Shown here: positions 39,561 to 52,009 of the stretch, piece by piece
How the letters are laid out: each line of letters starts with the position of its first letter
Numbering within the stretch: position 1 is the stretch's first letter
DNA from: Epiperipatus broadwayi
Lineage: Eukaryota > Onychophora > Udeonychophora > Euonychophora > Peripatidae
Assembly: GCA_028023455.1 (NCBI GenBank)
Contig: JAQFVV010000318.1
Coordinates: 868,001-932,000, forward strand
DNA: 64,000 nt
Direction of reading: 5' to 3'
Translations under genes and position numbers: made by a program
The notes under the pieces: generated by a model
Told to the model about the DNA's origin: nothing
The model's database searches: none
The model's input: the letters and a program-made list of their open reading frames with translations, nothing else

Positions 39561-40829
39561 TATAATATTTTTGTTTACATTTGTTTTGGAAAAGACAAAC
39601 TCCTATTTGCCAAACTGTTACCTAGTTTAATCACAATAAATGCTTTTACAAATAAAAAATAAACTTATAAACCACACAATTGACTGTTAAAAGGAGGTTG
39701 CCTTGGTAACAGTTTTGGATTGTTGATTGTTATTGATATTGGGATTGTTTTAAGGGTTGATTGGTGTTTAATAATATATATATATATCACTTTCATAGAC
39801 AATTTGCGTTACATAAGTATAGGATGAATTATCAGCTTAGAAAAAAAAACCTAAGATAAATGGAATTGTTATCCTCAGTCTATCGATTTGATACTAAAAC
39901 TTTCTTAATCTCCAGACCAATTGATCTACTATTATTTAGAAGTAATTTATTAACAATTGTAGTAGTTTCAAAGGAACAAATTTTTTTGAAAATTGTATCT
40001 GAATAATAATTTTTTAAAATGGATTTGATTAAAAAATTAAACTTTATATAGAAATGCATATATATACCTAAATTATATACATACAATTTCATTAAATAAT
40101 TTATAATTTATTATAATATCCATTCTCTGTAATTAATGTTAGGGTCAGTAGTTAAATAGTGAATGGTGAAGCACACATATATGGTATATATGTACAGCTT
40201 CAATGCTAACACAATATTATTTGACTGTTTTACAGTGTACTGCAGAATAAAGCTTTAGCAGCCAATTTCACAATAGAAAGTGCCAGAGTTATTTGTTATT
40301 TAAAACTACAACTCCTTATGTTATTCTTTATCAATTGGTAACTCTAACATATATTGTATTGACTATGCAGTTGACAATGCTAGTATTGATGAATGGAGTA
40401 TTTTTAAAGAGTGTTTTGCAATATCAGTAAATCTGCTCTTAGGTTCACCATAAAAAAAAAATCTGATTAGTAATAATAACAATAATTTAAAAAATATTAA
40501 TAATATGTTTTGTACATTACAAGCAATTTAGAAATTAAAATAGAAGTTTAATGATAGAAAAGAAGTTTGAGAATTATAAAAAATTAAAACTTCATAGAAG
40601 ATGTAGTCATATTCTGGTCATAATCACTTTAGATCTTATTTTGATGCTGATGCATTGTCAATAACATATATTTAGTTAATGAGTGATATTCTCATGATAA
40701 GGATAAAGTACTTTGTTTATACTTTGAGTAATTATATAAGAATTCAAGTGACTAAATATGATGATAAATCTATTCTATCCATTTATATCAACAGAATGAT
40801 AGCTAAATGAGATTGATAATTTTGTTTTG

Positions 40830-42060
40830 CAATTTTAAAAACCAAAAATCTTAGAACCAGATGGGATCTGTGGGAAAAATTTTAAATATGGTGGTGATGT
40901 GATAGCTTTAAACTTATGGATTTGTTTAAAATTGTATGGAGTAATAAAGTTTTATTATCTGATTTTAAAAATATAATTATTGTTTCAATTTATAAGACAA
41001 AAAATGCACTAATTATTATAACCATCATAAGATATTATTATTATTATCCACTGTAGTAAAAATATTTTTCAAAAATTTTATAAGTAGTTTATTTTTAGTC
41101 ACATATAAGTGTTTTCCAGATGCTCAGTATCTTCTCAAAGAAACAAAAAGCATTATAGATATGTTTTTGTTAACAAGAAAATACACAAAAAAGTACATAA
41201 AAAAGAACTGATTTATATATTTATTTTATTGGTTTATTCAAGGCATTTGTTTTTATTAATTAATATGTTTGTGGCACTCTTTGAATTGAGATGATCATCC
41301 ATTAAAGTTTTTTTGTATTATATAATTTCTGTATGATGGAATGAAAGGTGAAAATTTTATTTGAGATGAAAACTGATTTTAAAGAAAGATTTAGACTAAC
41401 ATGCTCTGTGTTTTTCATTTATATGAAAATGATTTTTAGAACATGTGCAAATATAATTTGGGAATGTGCTTTTCCAATGCTTCTACATTATTAGTATTCT
41501 TGTTCTTGTAACATTCTTGACATTTCAAAGAATAATTTGTGAATGTTCTTAAAGAAGTGAATGCAATTCATAAAAATTCAACTTAAAAAATATTCTTCAG
41601 CAAACTTTGTAGATTAAAAATATAAATAAGTTTAAATATGTTAGTAGCATTTAAAATTTAGATAACAGGATGAATTTGAATGTTTAGTTGCAACACAGAA
41701 CTCCAATGTGGTTTTGTTACACATCTTATTTAAAAAATAGAATTTTTTTATCATAATGATATATATATAAACTTGTTATTCTGCCGTCTGGAAGTTAAAC
41801 ATAAATATTCTACTGACATAATAAAAGACAATGGAAAATTTTTATTTAAAAACAGAAATAATATTTTAAAGGTATGATGACAAGATCATAAAATTAATTG
41901 GTATATACTTCAGCATTTTAACTGCAATATTGAAATTAGAACACTTTTTTTTAATTAAACAAAGAGTAAGACTTTTTAAAAAAAAATAATTTCATGCCAA
42001 ACAATAATGGCTTTTAAAAAGAGGTAGTATATTCTATTAAAAGAATTATTTTAAAGATGC
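40830..42060 (+). pseudogene. Decayed non-LTR retrotransposon (RT and C-terminal parts)
   Basis: With frame changes the plus strand reads LEPDGICGKILKYGGDVIAL (compare SPGPDGI..EI.KYGG), SIYKTKNA, VFPDAQYLLKETKSIIDMFL (compare LPESQCGFR..R.T.DMIF), a spaced DLTKAF-like region, and YDGMKG (compare FHDGMK). Near 41875-41935 WQDKI..TEVLQ-like residues follow, as in LINE C-termini after the RT. Stops and shifts are frequent, so this is a fossil. The pattern fits the LINE group whose RT has 'GCPPKF...FHDGM'; I do not assign the clade. Confidence 0.6.
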
Positions 42061-43095
42061 ATCAAAAAGTATAACATGACTTCTTGTATTGTAAAGATGA
42101 GGCTAAGGATAAAATACTATTGAGATAATTGAATTCTTTCATATAAAACAATCTAAACACAGATATGGATTCCATGTAGATGTAGATGTGTTTTATGGAA
42201 CTACTTTGTATAATCATTTCAGAATTTATCTTGTTTTGTCTCATTTAAACAGTGATGTAATAATGAAACCCAAAAATTAAAATTTTCTGCAATACAATAA
42301 TTGACAATCGGAAAAAATAAAAAAAACAGCATGTTGCTCACCCTGCTACTTTCAAGCTTGATTGTCACATGACTTACCTTTAATTTTCTGTTTATTTCTG
42401 TCTCACTAAGCAAGCTATTACCATGTAATCAGATTGTTAAAACATAGAAAATAGTTTAATTAATACACTATGAAATTTTGTAAAAGGTAAGGAAAAGTGT
42501 TTATAAAGATATAAAATCTATTGTAACTAAATCAATTGAATGAGTGGAATTTTGTAAAACATTATTAAAAAAATGTTAATGATGGCATAAAAAAAATTCA
42601 ATTGTGAAATGATGAGAAAACTATAAAAAAGAATAAAAGTATCTGAAGAAAGCTTTTGATATCAATTACAACAAAGAAGAGGTAGTTATTAAAACAATAA
42701 TGAGATCATAAATTGTATTAAAAAGTCTACAAAGAATTGTCAAGTTATAAAGAATTGGAAAACAAAGTAATTTATGTTTACAATCAATAACTTTGGAGTA
42801 AAATAAATTCAAAAAATTAATGATTCTAATTTCCAATAAATAAAAACATAATTTGAAACAACATATATTTAGATGCAAATATAACAAATACATTACGTTT
42901 ATAAAGTTTCAATTACTATTTTATTATTACTAATTTTTTTTTAATTATAACATCCATATACATAAACACAATGTTATAAACCTAATTATATAATTATATA
43001 AACACAATGTTTTCTTTTAAAAAAATAATCCATTAAACTTCAATAAATAAATAAATAATCCATACATATATTCTTTGTAAAACTTGATTTATTAA
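42061..43095. other. Intron 1 sequence without recognised feature
   Basis: AT-rich; a short KKAFDINYNKEE-like reading at about 42645 could be another RT trace but is too short to call. Confidence 0.35.
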
Positions 43096-43099
43096 ATTT

Positions 43100-43411
43100 C
43101 CCCTCCCCCCCCCCCTCCCCCTTTCCCTCCCCCCCCTCCCCTCCCCCTCCTTTTTTTTTTTCCCTCCTCCCCCCCCTTTTCTCCCCCCCCTCTCCTCCTC
43201 CTCCCCCCCCCCCCCCCCTCCCCTCCCCCTCCCCCCCCCTTTTTCTCTCCCCCTCTCCCTTCCCCCTCTCCCTCTTTCCCCCCCCCCCACCCCCCCCTCC
43301 CCCCCCTCCCCCCCCCCCCCCCCTCCCCCCCCCTCCCCCCCCCCTCCAAACACATTTCCCCCCCTTTCCCCCCCCCCCCCCCCCCCCTCCCTCCTCCAAC
43401 TCAACCCCCCC

Positions 43412-43452
<41 letters not shown>

Positions 43453-43469
43453 ACCCTCCCCCACCACCC

Positions 43470-43511
<42 letters not shown>

Positions 43512-43530
43512 CCCCCCCCCCCCCCCCCAC
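43100..43530. repeat. ~430-bp pyrimidine (C/T) low-complexity tract
   Basis: Almost purely C with scattered T and a few A on the plus strand (G-rich on the minus strand), in a window that is otherwise three quarters A+T. Long glycine/glutamate-rich ORFs on the minus strand here are artefacts of composition. The right border fades into C/A/T-rich sequence (43530-43590). It may be a real homopurine/homopyrimidine tract or a sequencing/assembly artefact. Confidence 0.9.
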
Positions 43531-43751
43531 TTAAAAACCCCCATTTTTTCCCTTAAAAAAACACAACCCACCTTTCAACCACACCCTCCCCATATGAACT
43601 AATATTTCATAACATAAAGTAATCCACTAAAGTTTTAACTATATCCACTTATTAGTTTTTTTCAAGGCAAAACTAAAAAATATATAAAAAAATAATCACA
43701 AATATCAATATAAATACAAATATTCCATACTTAAAATAAATCATTAGTCAA

Positions 43752-43865
43752 GCATTGTTAGCTGAGAGGTCATCGCAACCACCTTGCAAGCAAGTAGTTG
43801 GTTGCAGATGGCTGTGGGTTCGCATCCCGGCAGATGCTATGACATATGAAAAAAATAAAAAAATA
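43752..43865 (+). mobile_element. tRNA-like SINE, copy 2
   Basis: Has A box-like TTAGCTGAGAGGT (43759), the 'accttgcaagcaagtagttg' block, B box-like GGTTCGCATCC (43818), 'gatgctatgacatatg' and an A-rich tail. Same family as 29.4 and 54.1 kb. Confidence 0.78.
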
Positions 43866-44039
43866 AATCATTAGCAACATTATTAGGAAAGTCATTTTAA
43901 AACATTCATATTTTATCATGTCTATTTCATTTTTTAATATATTTGAACATAAATTAATTGCTGTATAAATTCTATTATTAATAATATTCATTTTACAATT
44001 ATTACCAATACCAATTGTTTAATAAGCCATAAAATGTTG

Positions 44040-44140
44040 TTGTTATTAATAATAATAATAATGATGATGGTGATGATGATGATGACGATGATGATGATAA
44101 TAATAATAATAATAATAATAATGTTGTTGTTGTTGTTAAT
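44040..44140 (+). repeat. Compound trinucleotide microsatellite
   Basis: Blocks of TTG, AAT, ATG/GTG/ACG and TTG repeats in succession. Confidence 0.9.
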
Positions 44141-44331
44141 AATCTATTTTAAGTATGGGATATTTATATTTATATATATACACACACACATTACTTTTGC
44201 CTTGAAAAAGATTATACTTGGATATAGTCAAAATGTTGGTGGGTAATCTTATGTTATTAAATAATAGTTCATATAATAATTTAAGTTTTATAAAAAAGTT
44301 ATGTGTGAATTAGTATATATGTGTGGGAGAT

Positions 44332-44392
44332 GATAATCTCGACCAACTGATGATTCCTGGTTTAGCATGAAATATGTATATTGGTGATTATT
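44332..44392 (+). ncRNA. Hammerhead ribozyme motif (family C, upstream repeat)
   Basis: Stem I outer GAUAAUC/GAUUAUU and inner ACCAA/UUGGU, core CUGAUGA 44347-44353, GAAA 44369-44372, stem III AUAUGUAU 44372-44379, cleavage A at 44380. Stem II has a C-C mismatch (UUCCU with AGCAU), so this copy may fold less well than the downstream one. Confidence 0.72.
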
Positions 44393-44806
44393 TATCTTTT
44401 CAGCATATATGTGTTTAAGTGTATCAGTGTTATTAGATGGAGTGGAGAGTGATGGGTCGTGTGAAAGTCTGTGCTCATATACCCTATATATTACATATAT
44501 AGACGCAGGTATATAATAAGACTGTGTTTCAGTTATTAAATTGCAGAGATGTCTGCCCATTCTTGCATATGTATTAAATGGATTATGTCCTGTACATGTG
44601 GGGTTTAGATTGACCTTAGGTCAACATGGGTGTGACAAGAATCTTAGCCTCAGGGTGGCCTTTTAGTGTTTCATCATCAGATTTTCAATTGGATGGATGG
44701 TCGAAGAGTTGGAGTGTGGAGTAGATTAAAGCCTGTCCATTAAAGTGTGAAGATTGCCTATCTAAATATATATATGAGCACTTATAGTATATATGTGTGA
44801 GAGATA

Positions 44807-44866
44807 ATAATCTCAACCAACTGATGATTGCTGGTTTAGCATGAAATATGTATATTGGTGATTATT
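44807..44866 (+). ncRNA. Hammerhead ribozyme motif (family C, downstream repeat)
   Basis: Core CUGAUGA at 44821-44827, stem II UGCU/AGCA (4 bp, plus a U-U at the core-proximal position), GAAA 44843-44846, stem III AUAUGUAU, cleavage A at 44854. Stem I: ACCAA (44816-44820) with UUGGU (44855-44859), then AUAAUC with GAUUAU. All invariant core nucleotides are present. Confidence 0.78.
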
Positions 44867-45139
44867 TATCTTTTTAGCATATATGTGTTTAAGTGTATCA
44901 GTGTTATTAGATGGAGTGGAGAGTGGTGGGTCATGTGAAAGTATGTGCTCATATACCCTATATATTATAAAGCTGTAGAAAATGACAAAATCATCATAGA
45001 TGTTTGTATAGAAACAAGTAAGAAAACGGACATTCTTGACAAATTATACGTTCATATAACTAAGTAATGAGACTATTCAAGCATCTAAAAAAATGAAAAT
45101 ATAATATTGATATGCATTCATGCATACAAAAGTTGACAA

Positions 45140-45700
45140 AAAAGATGTTTGAATTTATTAGCCTGTCCATCATTTATCAGTTATATATGTAAGATTTTAA
45201 AAATCATAAATAAAATAAAATCAAACAAAATACAATCCGGATTCAATAGTGGTAATATCATCAAGGACTATATGTAAGAATAAAGTGCAATAATAGAAAG
45301 CAACAATTCTATTTTGCATTGTACTTAAGCATGAAAAAGCATTCAATTTTAATGGCATTCTTCAGAGATTAAAATCTTTAAAATAGTATAATACAGATAA
45401 AGAATATTGTAAAACTTTAGAAAAATTATTTATCAAAATGAGCTAATTAATATTAGGCAACATGAAATTAATAAAATTAACATCGATTTATTGATGATTT
45501 CTCTCTCCAAAATTTTCTCTGTAGTTTTGAAAAAAAGTATTTTATGGTTAATGAAAAACAAAAGAAAAAAACTAAAGAAATATTATTTAAATAATCTGAA
45601 ATTTTACATGTCATTACTACTTTTTACACATAATATTTTAGGAAAGTATTTTGCAGATGATAGGAAATAAAAATAAATGAATATTATTTAAATCAGCTCA
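45140..45700 (+). pseudogene. Decayed RTE-like reverse transcriptase
   Basis: Readable pieces follow the order of the intact RTE RT at 32.1-33.8 kb: YICKILKIINKIKSNKIQSG (compare SLLSVLYNIFTKII...QAG), SGFNSGNIIKDY (compare FKSGFSTIDHI), a degraded EKAF-like part, a YC.TLEK-like part, SLSKIFSVVLKKVFYG (compare SISPKLFTAVLQEVFCG) and YFADD near 45648. Many stops and shifts; old copy. Confidence 0.5.
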
Positions 45701-46628
45701 ATCTTGTAGTCATTACGATGTTTTTATCAATAAAATATAGGAGTTATAAATTTTTTTTACAAAACCGAGTAGATAAAAAAAAAGGGGGGGTGCTAAAAAT
45801 GAATAGTAAAGATAATATAAAGTTGAATAATAATGAACTAAATACTATAAATAAATTATTAATATAAATAGTAATAACTTGAATAAAATAATCATAGTAT
45901 AAATTCTCTTCTGATTTTAAAAATATACTGATTTACTTAGAGTTCTTAAATAAATTCCAGTAGCCATGAATATGAGACTATGAACTATCCCGAAAGTGTT
46001 TAGCAGTAACATGTGGATAATATTATTTATTTTCAAGCACAATATATTAATAGCTTCATTATCTGTATGCAAAGCATATATATATTTATTGATTTTAAAC
46101 TTAAATGAAATGCTTACCTAAAAAACCTTTATATTAAAAGAAAATATATATATATATCGGCCTAATAAGAAATATTTAAATAAATGTGAGTTTATTTATA
46201 AATAAAAGTCAATACAGAGATGTCAGACTACACAGAATAATATGGATTAAAATTAATGAGAAATGGTCACATATCAAATATATGTTTGAGAGAGTTAAAG
46301 GTTAAGAGTTTACAGTTGAGCTGACTGAATATGTTGTTAAAAGATATACACATTTTAAGAGGTATACGATGGTAGCATAAGCATGATAGATTGATAAAAA
46401 ACTTTTGTTTATATAACGTGAAAAATAGAAACTAGTGATCAGAAACTAAAACATGGAGAGGTTTTCAAATCACAGATCATTAATAATAATTGAAAATGAT
46501 GTGTATACGCTGAATATGTGGCACATTACCCACATTAATATTTATTTTAAAAACAAACATAAATTAACTATTTTATATATATATTGAAATAAAATATTTA
46601 CAAAGATAAGATTATATAAATAACTTAC

Positions 46629-46745
46629 GGTTTTTGGATTTTGCAAAAACGATTTATTGAGAAATCTGTGTATTAAAGTTGTTTTGCCTACATCTCTCCA
46701 CCCAATAACTATAACCTTACAACCACGATTATTATCCAAGTCCAT
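46629..46745 (-). CDS. RAB24: Rab24-like GTPase, exon 1 (start and P-loop)
   Basis: Starts with ATG in a good context (AAAATGG) and reads MDLDNNRGCKVIVIGWRDVG then KTTLIHRFLNKSFLQNPKT, followed by a GTAAGT donor in phase 0. VIVIGWRDVGKTT is the P-loop (GxxxxGKT, G1), preceded by a short N-terminus as in Rab24. Exons 1-4 join without frame conflict into about 142 residues covering G1 to G4 of a Ras-type GTPase. Rab24 is an atypical Rab of late autophagosome clearance and endosomal traffic. Intron 1 is 9,770 bp and contains the hAT element, LINE fossils, SINE and the retrozyme-like element. The 5' untranslated region and promoter were not identified in 46.75-47.5 kb. Confidence 0.9.
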
Positions 46746-48044
46746 TTTTAAATAACATACAACTTCCAGAAATTATATACATGATTGCATTTTATGCCAG
46801 AGAAATTTGTAAAATAACAAAAAAAAAGCAATAAATAATATTTTTTTTATTTATGATAGATATTGACTTATCTGATAATCAAATATCGCACTTTTTCACT
46901 AAAAAGAAATTATTGGTTATATTTACATTCTATTGTTTTTATTTTTTGATAATGAATTTTAAAAATAAATTGTCTTCTTAAAATTATCTTTCTATAAAAA
47001 AAAAAAATATGGGAGTGGAGACGTTTCACGATTATAAAAAAAAAAAAAAAAAATCAAAACGTCATTATTATGATATTCTAGAAACGAATAGATTCAAAAA
47101 CTGTATTAAATTTGTTATATTAAAGCAAAGTACGATTTATTTAAACTTGCCAAATGGAATTTTTTTTTGGGGGGAGGGGGCAGTAGATTTAACTTTATAA
47201 GCATAAGACGGTTGGGCAAAACTTTGGATATATATATTTCTAAATTGGAAATATAAAAATCATAATATAAGTAGAGTATAGATTATTGAATATATTTTTC
47301 AAAATATAATCCTTTACACTGTCATTTTATATCTATTTACAATTTTATCTCTTTGAAGTTGCTAAATTTTATACATTGTCTGACATTATCTTGTGAGTGT
47401 ATATTATATCCGGGGGAAAAGAGATTCGTGCTATACCAAGCTCAACCAAGGTTAAACATATATAAAACGCTACAGCTGATAAGTGAAATATAAAGTTAAT
47501 CATAACGAAGTTAAATAATTACACTCTACGGCTAAAGTTCAGGTTCTGTTGTTGCTATAGTAATTCATGCCGAGAATTATAATAATAATAAACATTATAA
47601 AGTATCATTAACTAAATTTAAGAGGAGGAAAAACCTCAACTCACTCTTGCAAAACTGTAACACTCTCAGTATTCCCCACATAAATGACCAAGTAGCAAGG
47701 GTACAATTAATTTCTCTCTTTAATAAATCTCTTCCATCATTCCTTCTCTAACACACTCATATCTCTAACGATTTCATCGTCACATTGCCATGATCAGATC
47801 CACATTTAGCAAATGGTTAGTTTTATAAATCTTACGAATTTATAATCCACTTTATCTTTCTTGGGTAATAAATATATTTCTTATTTCTAAATTATAATAT
47901 TATGATCTCAGAGTTCTTATATTTAATATAAAATTTTCAATCTTTATTTTATGAATATATTGTTGATAAATGAATGACATTCTAGCGATAAACATGAGCA
48001 GACATACACTTACTTAATCTGTAAGTTAATGTCTATTTCTTATG

Positions 48045-48123
<79 letters not shown>

Positions 48124-49370
48124 TTAATAAATTAATAAATAGTTTAACTAAGACAAATTTGTATTAAAGTCTAAATTTTGTGTAATGTAATCATTTACTA
48201 GGAGAACATTCTAATACCAAGAGCGGGAAAGGGATTTTATGTCCACTCAAAATATTCATCACTAGAGGAAGCCTGGGACTCCAGTTCACGCTGTTACAGG
48301 TTCCCAGTTTTATTCACCAAAGTTATAGTCTAGTTTTGAATTCATAGAAGAAAAGTTTACTAAGATGTAAGTTAATACTTGTTTTATTGCCTTTTCATCT
48401 TTACAAGAAATTTTAAAGAAGTTTTCATTCAAGAATAATTAAATTACATATCGTTTCCGTTTTATGCAAACAGCTGTCATTGGAAATAGGCAAACGCTAG
48501 GTTAAGTAATTCTTGGAATCATTAGAATAACATAAATCTTTGAAAAATAGTTTTAAATGAAACTAAATGGTTCTAAAAAGAATAGAGACACTAGAAATCC
48601 TAATTTTATTGATAGAATAAAAATAGAAAACATTTGGATATTAAATCTCATAGAAAATGCAGAAAACAAAAATGTTAACAAAAATAGTTTTAAGAACTTT
48701 ATCTTTGCATGATATATTAATAATGTTAAACAAGTTTCTATTGCTGAAAACCAGTCAGGAAAGACAGAAAACAACCTAAGGTACATTATAGATACAAAAA
48801 TTAATCATAAAATTAAGAAAGAAAGAAATCCTAGTGTTAAATTGTTCATAGGAATAAAGTTATGATATCGTTGTGTTGACCAGGTCGAATAAATTATTTT
48901 GAATTTTAATTCGATCTCAATTTTAGAATTGAACATTATAAATTATGACTTAAGCTATCTTCCTGCACAAAAATCAAGTTTCACCAATGATCACAACAGA
49001 AGTTATTAGCCCATTTCCGGTGTGATTGGGGCATCACAAAAAATAAAAATAAAAATTTTCAAATCAACACAGAATTACAACGAAATGATTTCTCAGCAAA
49101 AACAAACAAACAATGATTTAAAGGCAAAATTATTACAAATGATGCTTTAGACATAAACAGAGGCATTGAAGCTACAAATGATTCATCCTCTTTTAGTTAT
49201 TTCAAACTTTAACAATAAACTTTCAGATTATACAACCGAATCCTTGATTCCTAATCAAGACCTAGAATTCAATCCAAAGAAGCAGAATCCAATTAGTATC
49301 AACAAATAATAACCATAGTGAACCCTGAGGGACTTTATAATTTGCAGACACAGGGGGTTGATAATGATTA
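46746..49370. other. Upstream flank of the Rab gene; no recognised gene
   Basis: Contains A runs (47038), a G-rich patch (47171-47180) and the (AAT)n array listed separately. Less AT-rich patches at 47620-47810 and 48220-48320 have no recognisable coding or repeat identity. The promoter of the minus-strand Rab gene should lie near 46.75-47.5 kb but no specific core element can be defended. Confidence 0.35.
48044..48123 (+). repeat. (AAT)n microsatellite
   Basis: About 80 bp of uninterrupted AAT units. Confidence 0.95.
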
Positions 49371-49379
49371 AAAACAGAC

Positions 49380-49873
49380 TTTCAGCTCCATTGACCTCAG
49401 TGTGCTAGGTGATATGGACAAATGGTGTGTATTCATGGGGGCAAGTAAATCTGGCTTGATTCCAGACTACATTAAATCCAACTGTTGCATTGGTGGGCAC
49501 AGGTCTGCACTCCTCATTTCTTTCACGGGGGTTGATGATGGTGGTCGTTGGGGGTCTGGTTTGTGGGTGCAGGCTGTTGACAATTATTGCCGCTTCCAGA
49601 AAACCTGCCGGGAGGGTACAGGGTCAAAGTTTTCAGTGTTTTTACTGCTCTGATGGGCTGCTGTGCTCCCTTGATGGGTTGTTTGTGGGCAGTGCAGATC
49701 TGTCCTTGTCCATATATAGATGCATATTGAGTAAGGTTATACAACCCTTTTGTGGATGTGTTTTTTTATCAAGCATATGTACTTTGTTTTTACCTTGTAA
49801 CATTGAACACTGTAATAACATGTAGCTGGTGATCAGTCACCTGTGTTTTTTTTACCTTAATAAAAAAAAAAAA
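49380..49873 (+). mobile_element. Candidate retroposed sequence with poly(A) end
   Basis: A ~490-bp island of clearly higher G+C than its flanks. It ends with a hairpin (GGTGATCAGTCACC, 49829-49842), then 'ttaccttaataaaaaaaaaa', i.e. an AATAAA-like signal merging into an A tail. This looks like the 3' end of a LINE or SINE. Overlapping ORFs of 83 and 111 codons have no recognised domain. Confidence 0.4.
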
Positions 49874-49879
49874 CTGTAA

Positions 49880-52005
49880 TTAATCTTAACGCAATTTCTT
49901 TTCAATAAATTCCTAGTTTTAATGATAGTGATCAATAAAGTAAATTATTAATATTTATTTGAATGCAATTTTTATATCTGTAAACAATTAGTTAATTTAC
50001 ATATCTGTACCAGGAATAAATATTGAAAATATTTGCATAATGAATTATATAAAGTTTAGATTTCTGGAAATGGGTTTAATGAGTACCAAGAACATTATAA
50101 AGACACTACACCAAATTAAACAACAAAATAACATTTATTAACAAAGAACAAATTTTATAAAACATAACATATCATAGAAGTTCGTTTCAAAGAATTTTTT
50201 TAAAAAAATTGTTTACAGAGAATATTTTACAATTTCGACTTTCCTTAAATTAACACATTACATTACTGAATTACAAATCCGTGACATATGGTGGTGTTAA
50301 ATGGACAAAATATTTGACCAGTTAAAATTATTTTAAAATTTTACCCTTTAAATCAAATACCTATTTTACTAACATTACAAATAATTACACTGCGTCAGTT
50401 AAGTAATATAATCTAATAAATTATCGACAAATTTAGAATATATGTTACATCTTTCTGCATAAATATATGACCTAACTAATAATATTATTTTCTAATCTAT
50501 AGCTTTATTAACTACTTACTGTGTATTTATTTTATGGTCTTCAAATAAGTAAAATTTTACTAACTATATATTATTTACCATATGTTATAGTCTTTAATTA
50601 TCACATTTTATGAACCATACCTTATTAATTATCTTTATGGTTTTAATTATCAAGCTATAATAAAGCCTTAAATCATTTCTGAGGTTACATTTATACACCC
50701 ACACACTTAATTCTACATGTCCCAATGAGTAAAATAAACAATATTTAAATCTTAGCATTCCAGAAGTGACTTGCTTCGGAATGATGATGATCATAGTGTA
50801 TACCACTTATTTTAGGCTAATAATAAATTTTGTAACTTTGAATAAATTATTATCGGTTTTATTAATGATTTCTGACAGTGCACAGCAAAACACACACATC
50901 AAAAACTCTCAACCTATACTTATGGAGTTACAAGTGATCCTAAAGACAATGAAACACTTCAAATAACTAAATTTATCAATGATCAAAACATACTAAATTA
51001 ACAACATTTTACGCGATGATAAAAATATTATAACAAAGATTTTTATTTCCAAGAGGAAAAATCTATTAAAGCAATAAACATGTGGTGGTATGAACCCAGA
51101 GTATGCACCTATTACCTGAGGGCAATAAAATGTTAGGACATAATCTCTAGACATATATAATATGGGAATAAACTAATCACCATTACATCTATAAAAGTGA
51201 GAAAACATTGCTCAAGGAAAATATCAACACTATCGGAGAGACTGACCCTCTATCTTCTAATGAACTAGCTAAATTATTTTAATATTAATAATGAGAAAGC
51301 TAAACTCAATCTCCAAACCCTCAAGATGAAAATATATTCACATATCTTGAAACACCCAATGGTCAGATAACAAATATCACTTATTCTAGAGAGGACTTAA
51401 TTTTAAACTCTCACTAAATATATGATGCATAAAACCGATAATAATAATAATTGTCAAATATGACTGAATAAAAATATAGCCCTAAGTAATTAATAAAAAG
51501 AAGAAATATACATAATTTTTACAAACGTATAATATTTTTTATAAATATACATCTCACAATCCAGGTCATAGAAATAGTCTTTAAATCTATAGCATACTAT
51601 CGTTAATGCTAAAATTATAATAACAATAAGTTAACCTCTTTCTGGCATGTTAGTCCATAATATATAAATATAGAATGACTAATATTTTCAAATAGAATCA
51701 ATATTAAATAGCATATGATAATAATAATAATAGAAATACATACTTAACTGGAATACATTATCAAGTATAGCTTATTGATCTTAAGCATAAGTTTTATCAA
51801 AATATTTTTTTTTCTATAAATAAAAAAAAATTACACCCAAGGTCAATATCAAGTAATTCCACATCAAAATGTTTTTCACATATGGGTGATATAACCTAAA
51901 ACATATTTGCATTAACAGTTTCTTTCTCGCACACAGACTTCGCACATGCACATTTAACAATATATTAATACATGAATAAATGAATGAATAACTATTACTT
52001 CACAA
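49880..52005. other. AT-rich sequence without recognised gene
   Basis: No exon, element end or conserved block recognised. Confidence 0.35.
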
Positions 52006-52009
52006 ATTG

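Larger units (their letters stand above)
44302..44970 (+). mobile_element. Retrozyme-like direct-repeat element with two hammerheads
   Basis: Direct repeats of about 180 bp (44309-44489 and 44783-44963), nearly identical, flank a ~290-bp internal part. Each repeat has one family C hammerhead in the same strand; the predicted cleavage sites (after 44380 and after 44854) are 474 nt apart. Repeats end in 'gtgctcataTaccctatata'. No protein is encoded. Tandem units with a hammerhead in each direct repeat are the organisation of retrozymes and of Penelope pLTRs; non-coding content favours the retrozyme type. The internal part is shared with 8320-8480 and 7780-7935. Confidence 0.7.

Noticed and set aside
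42640-42900. KKAFDINYNKEE-like reading, considered as another RT fragment
   Set aside because: Too short and without neighbouring RT motifs.
43033-43530. Glycine-rich ORFs on the minus strand
   Set aside because: Composition artefact of the C-rich tract; no start context, domain or splice support.
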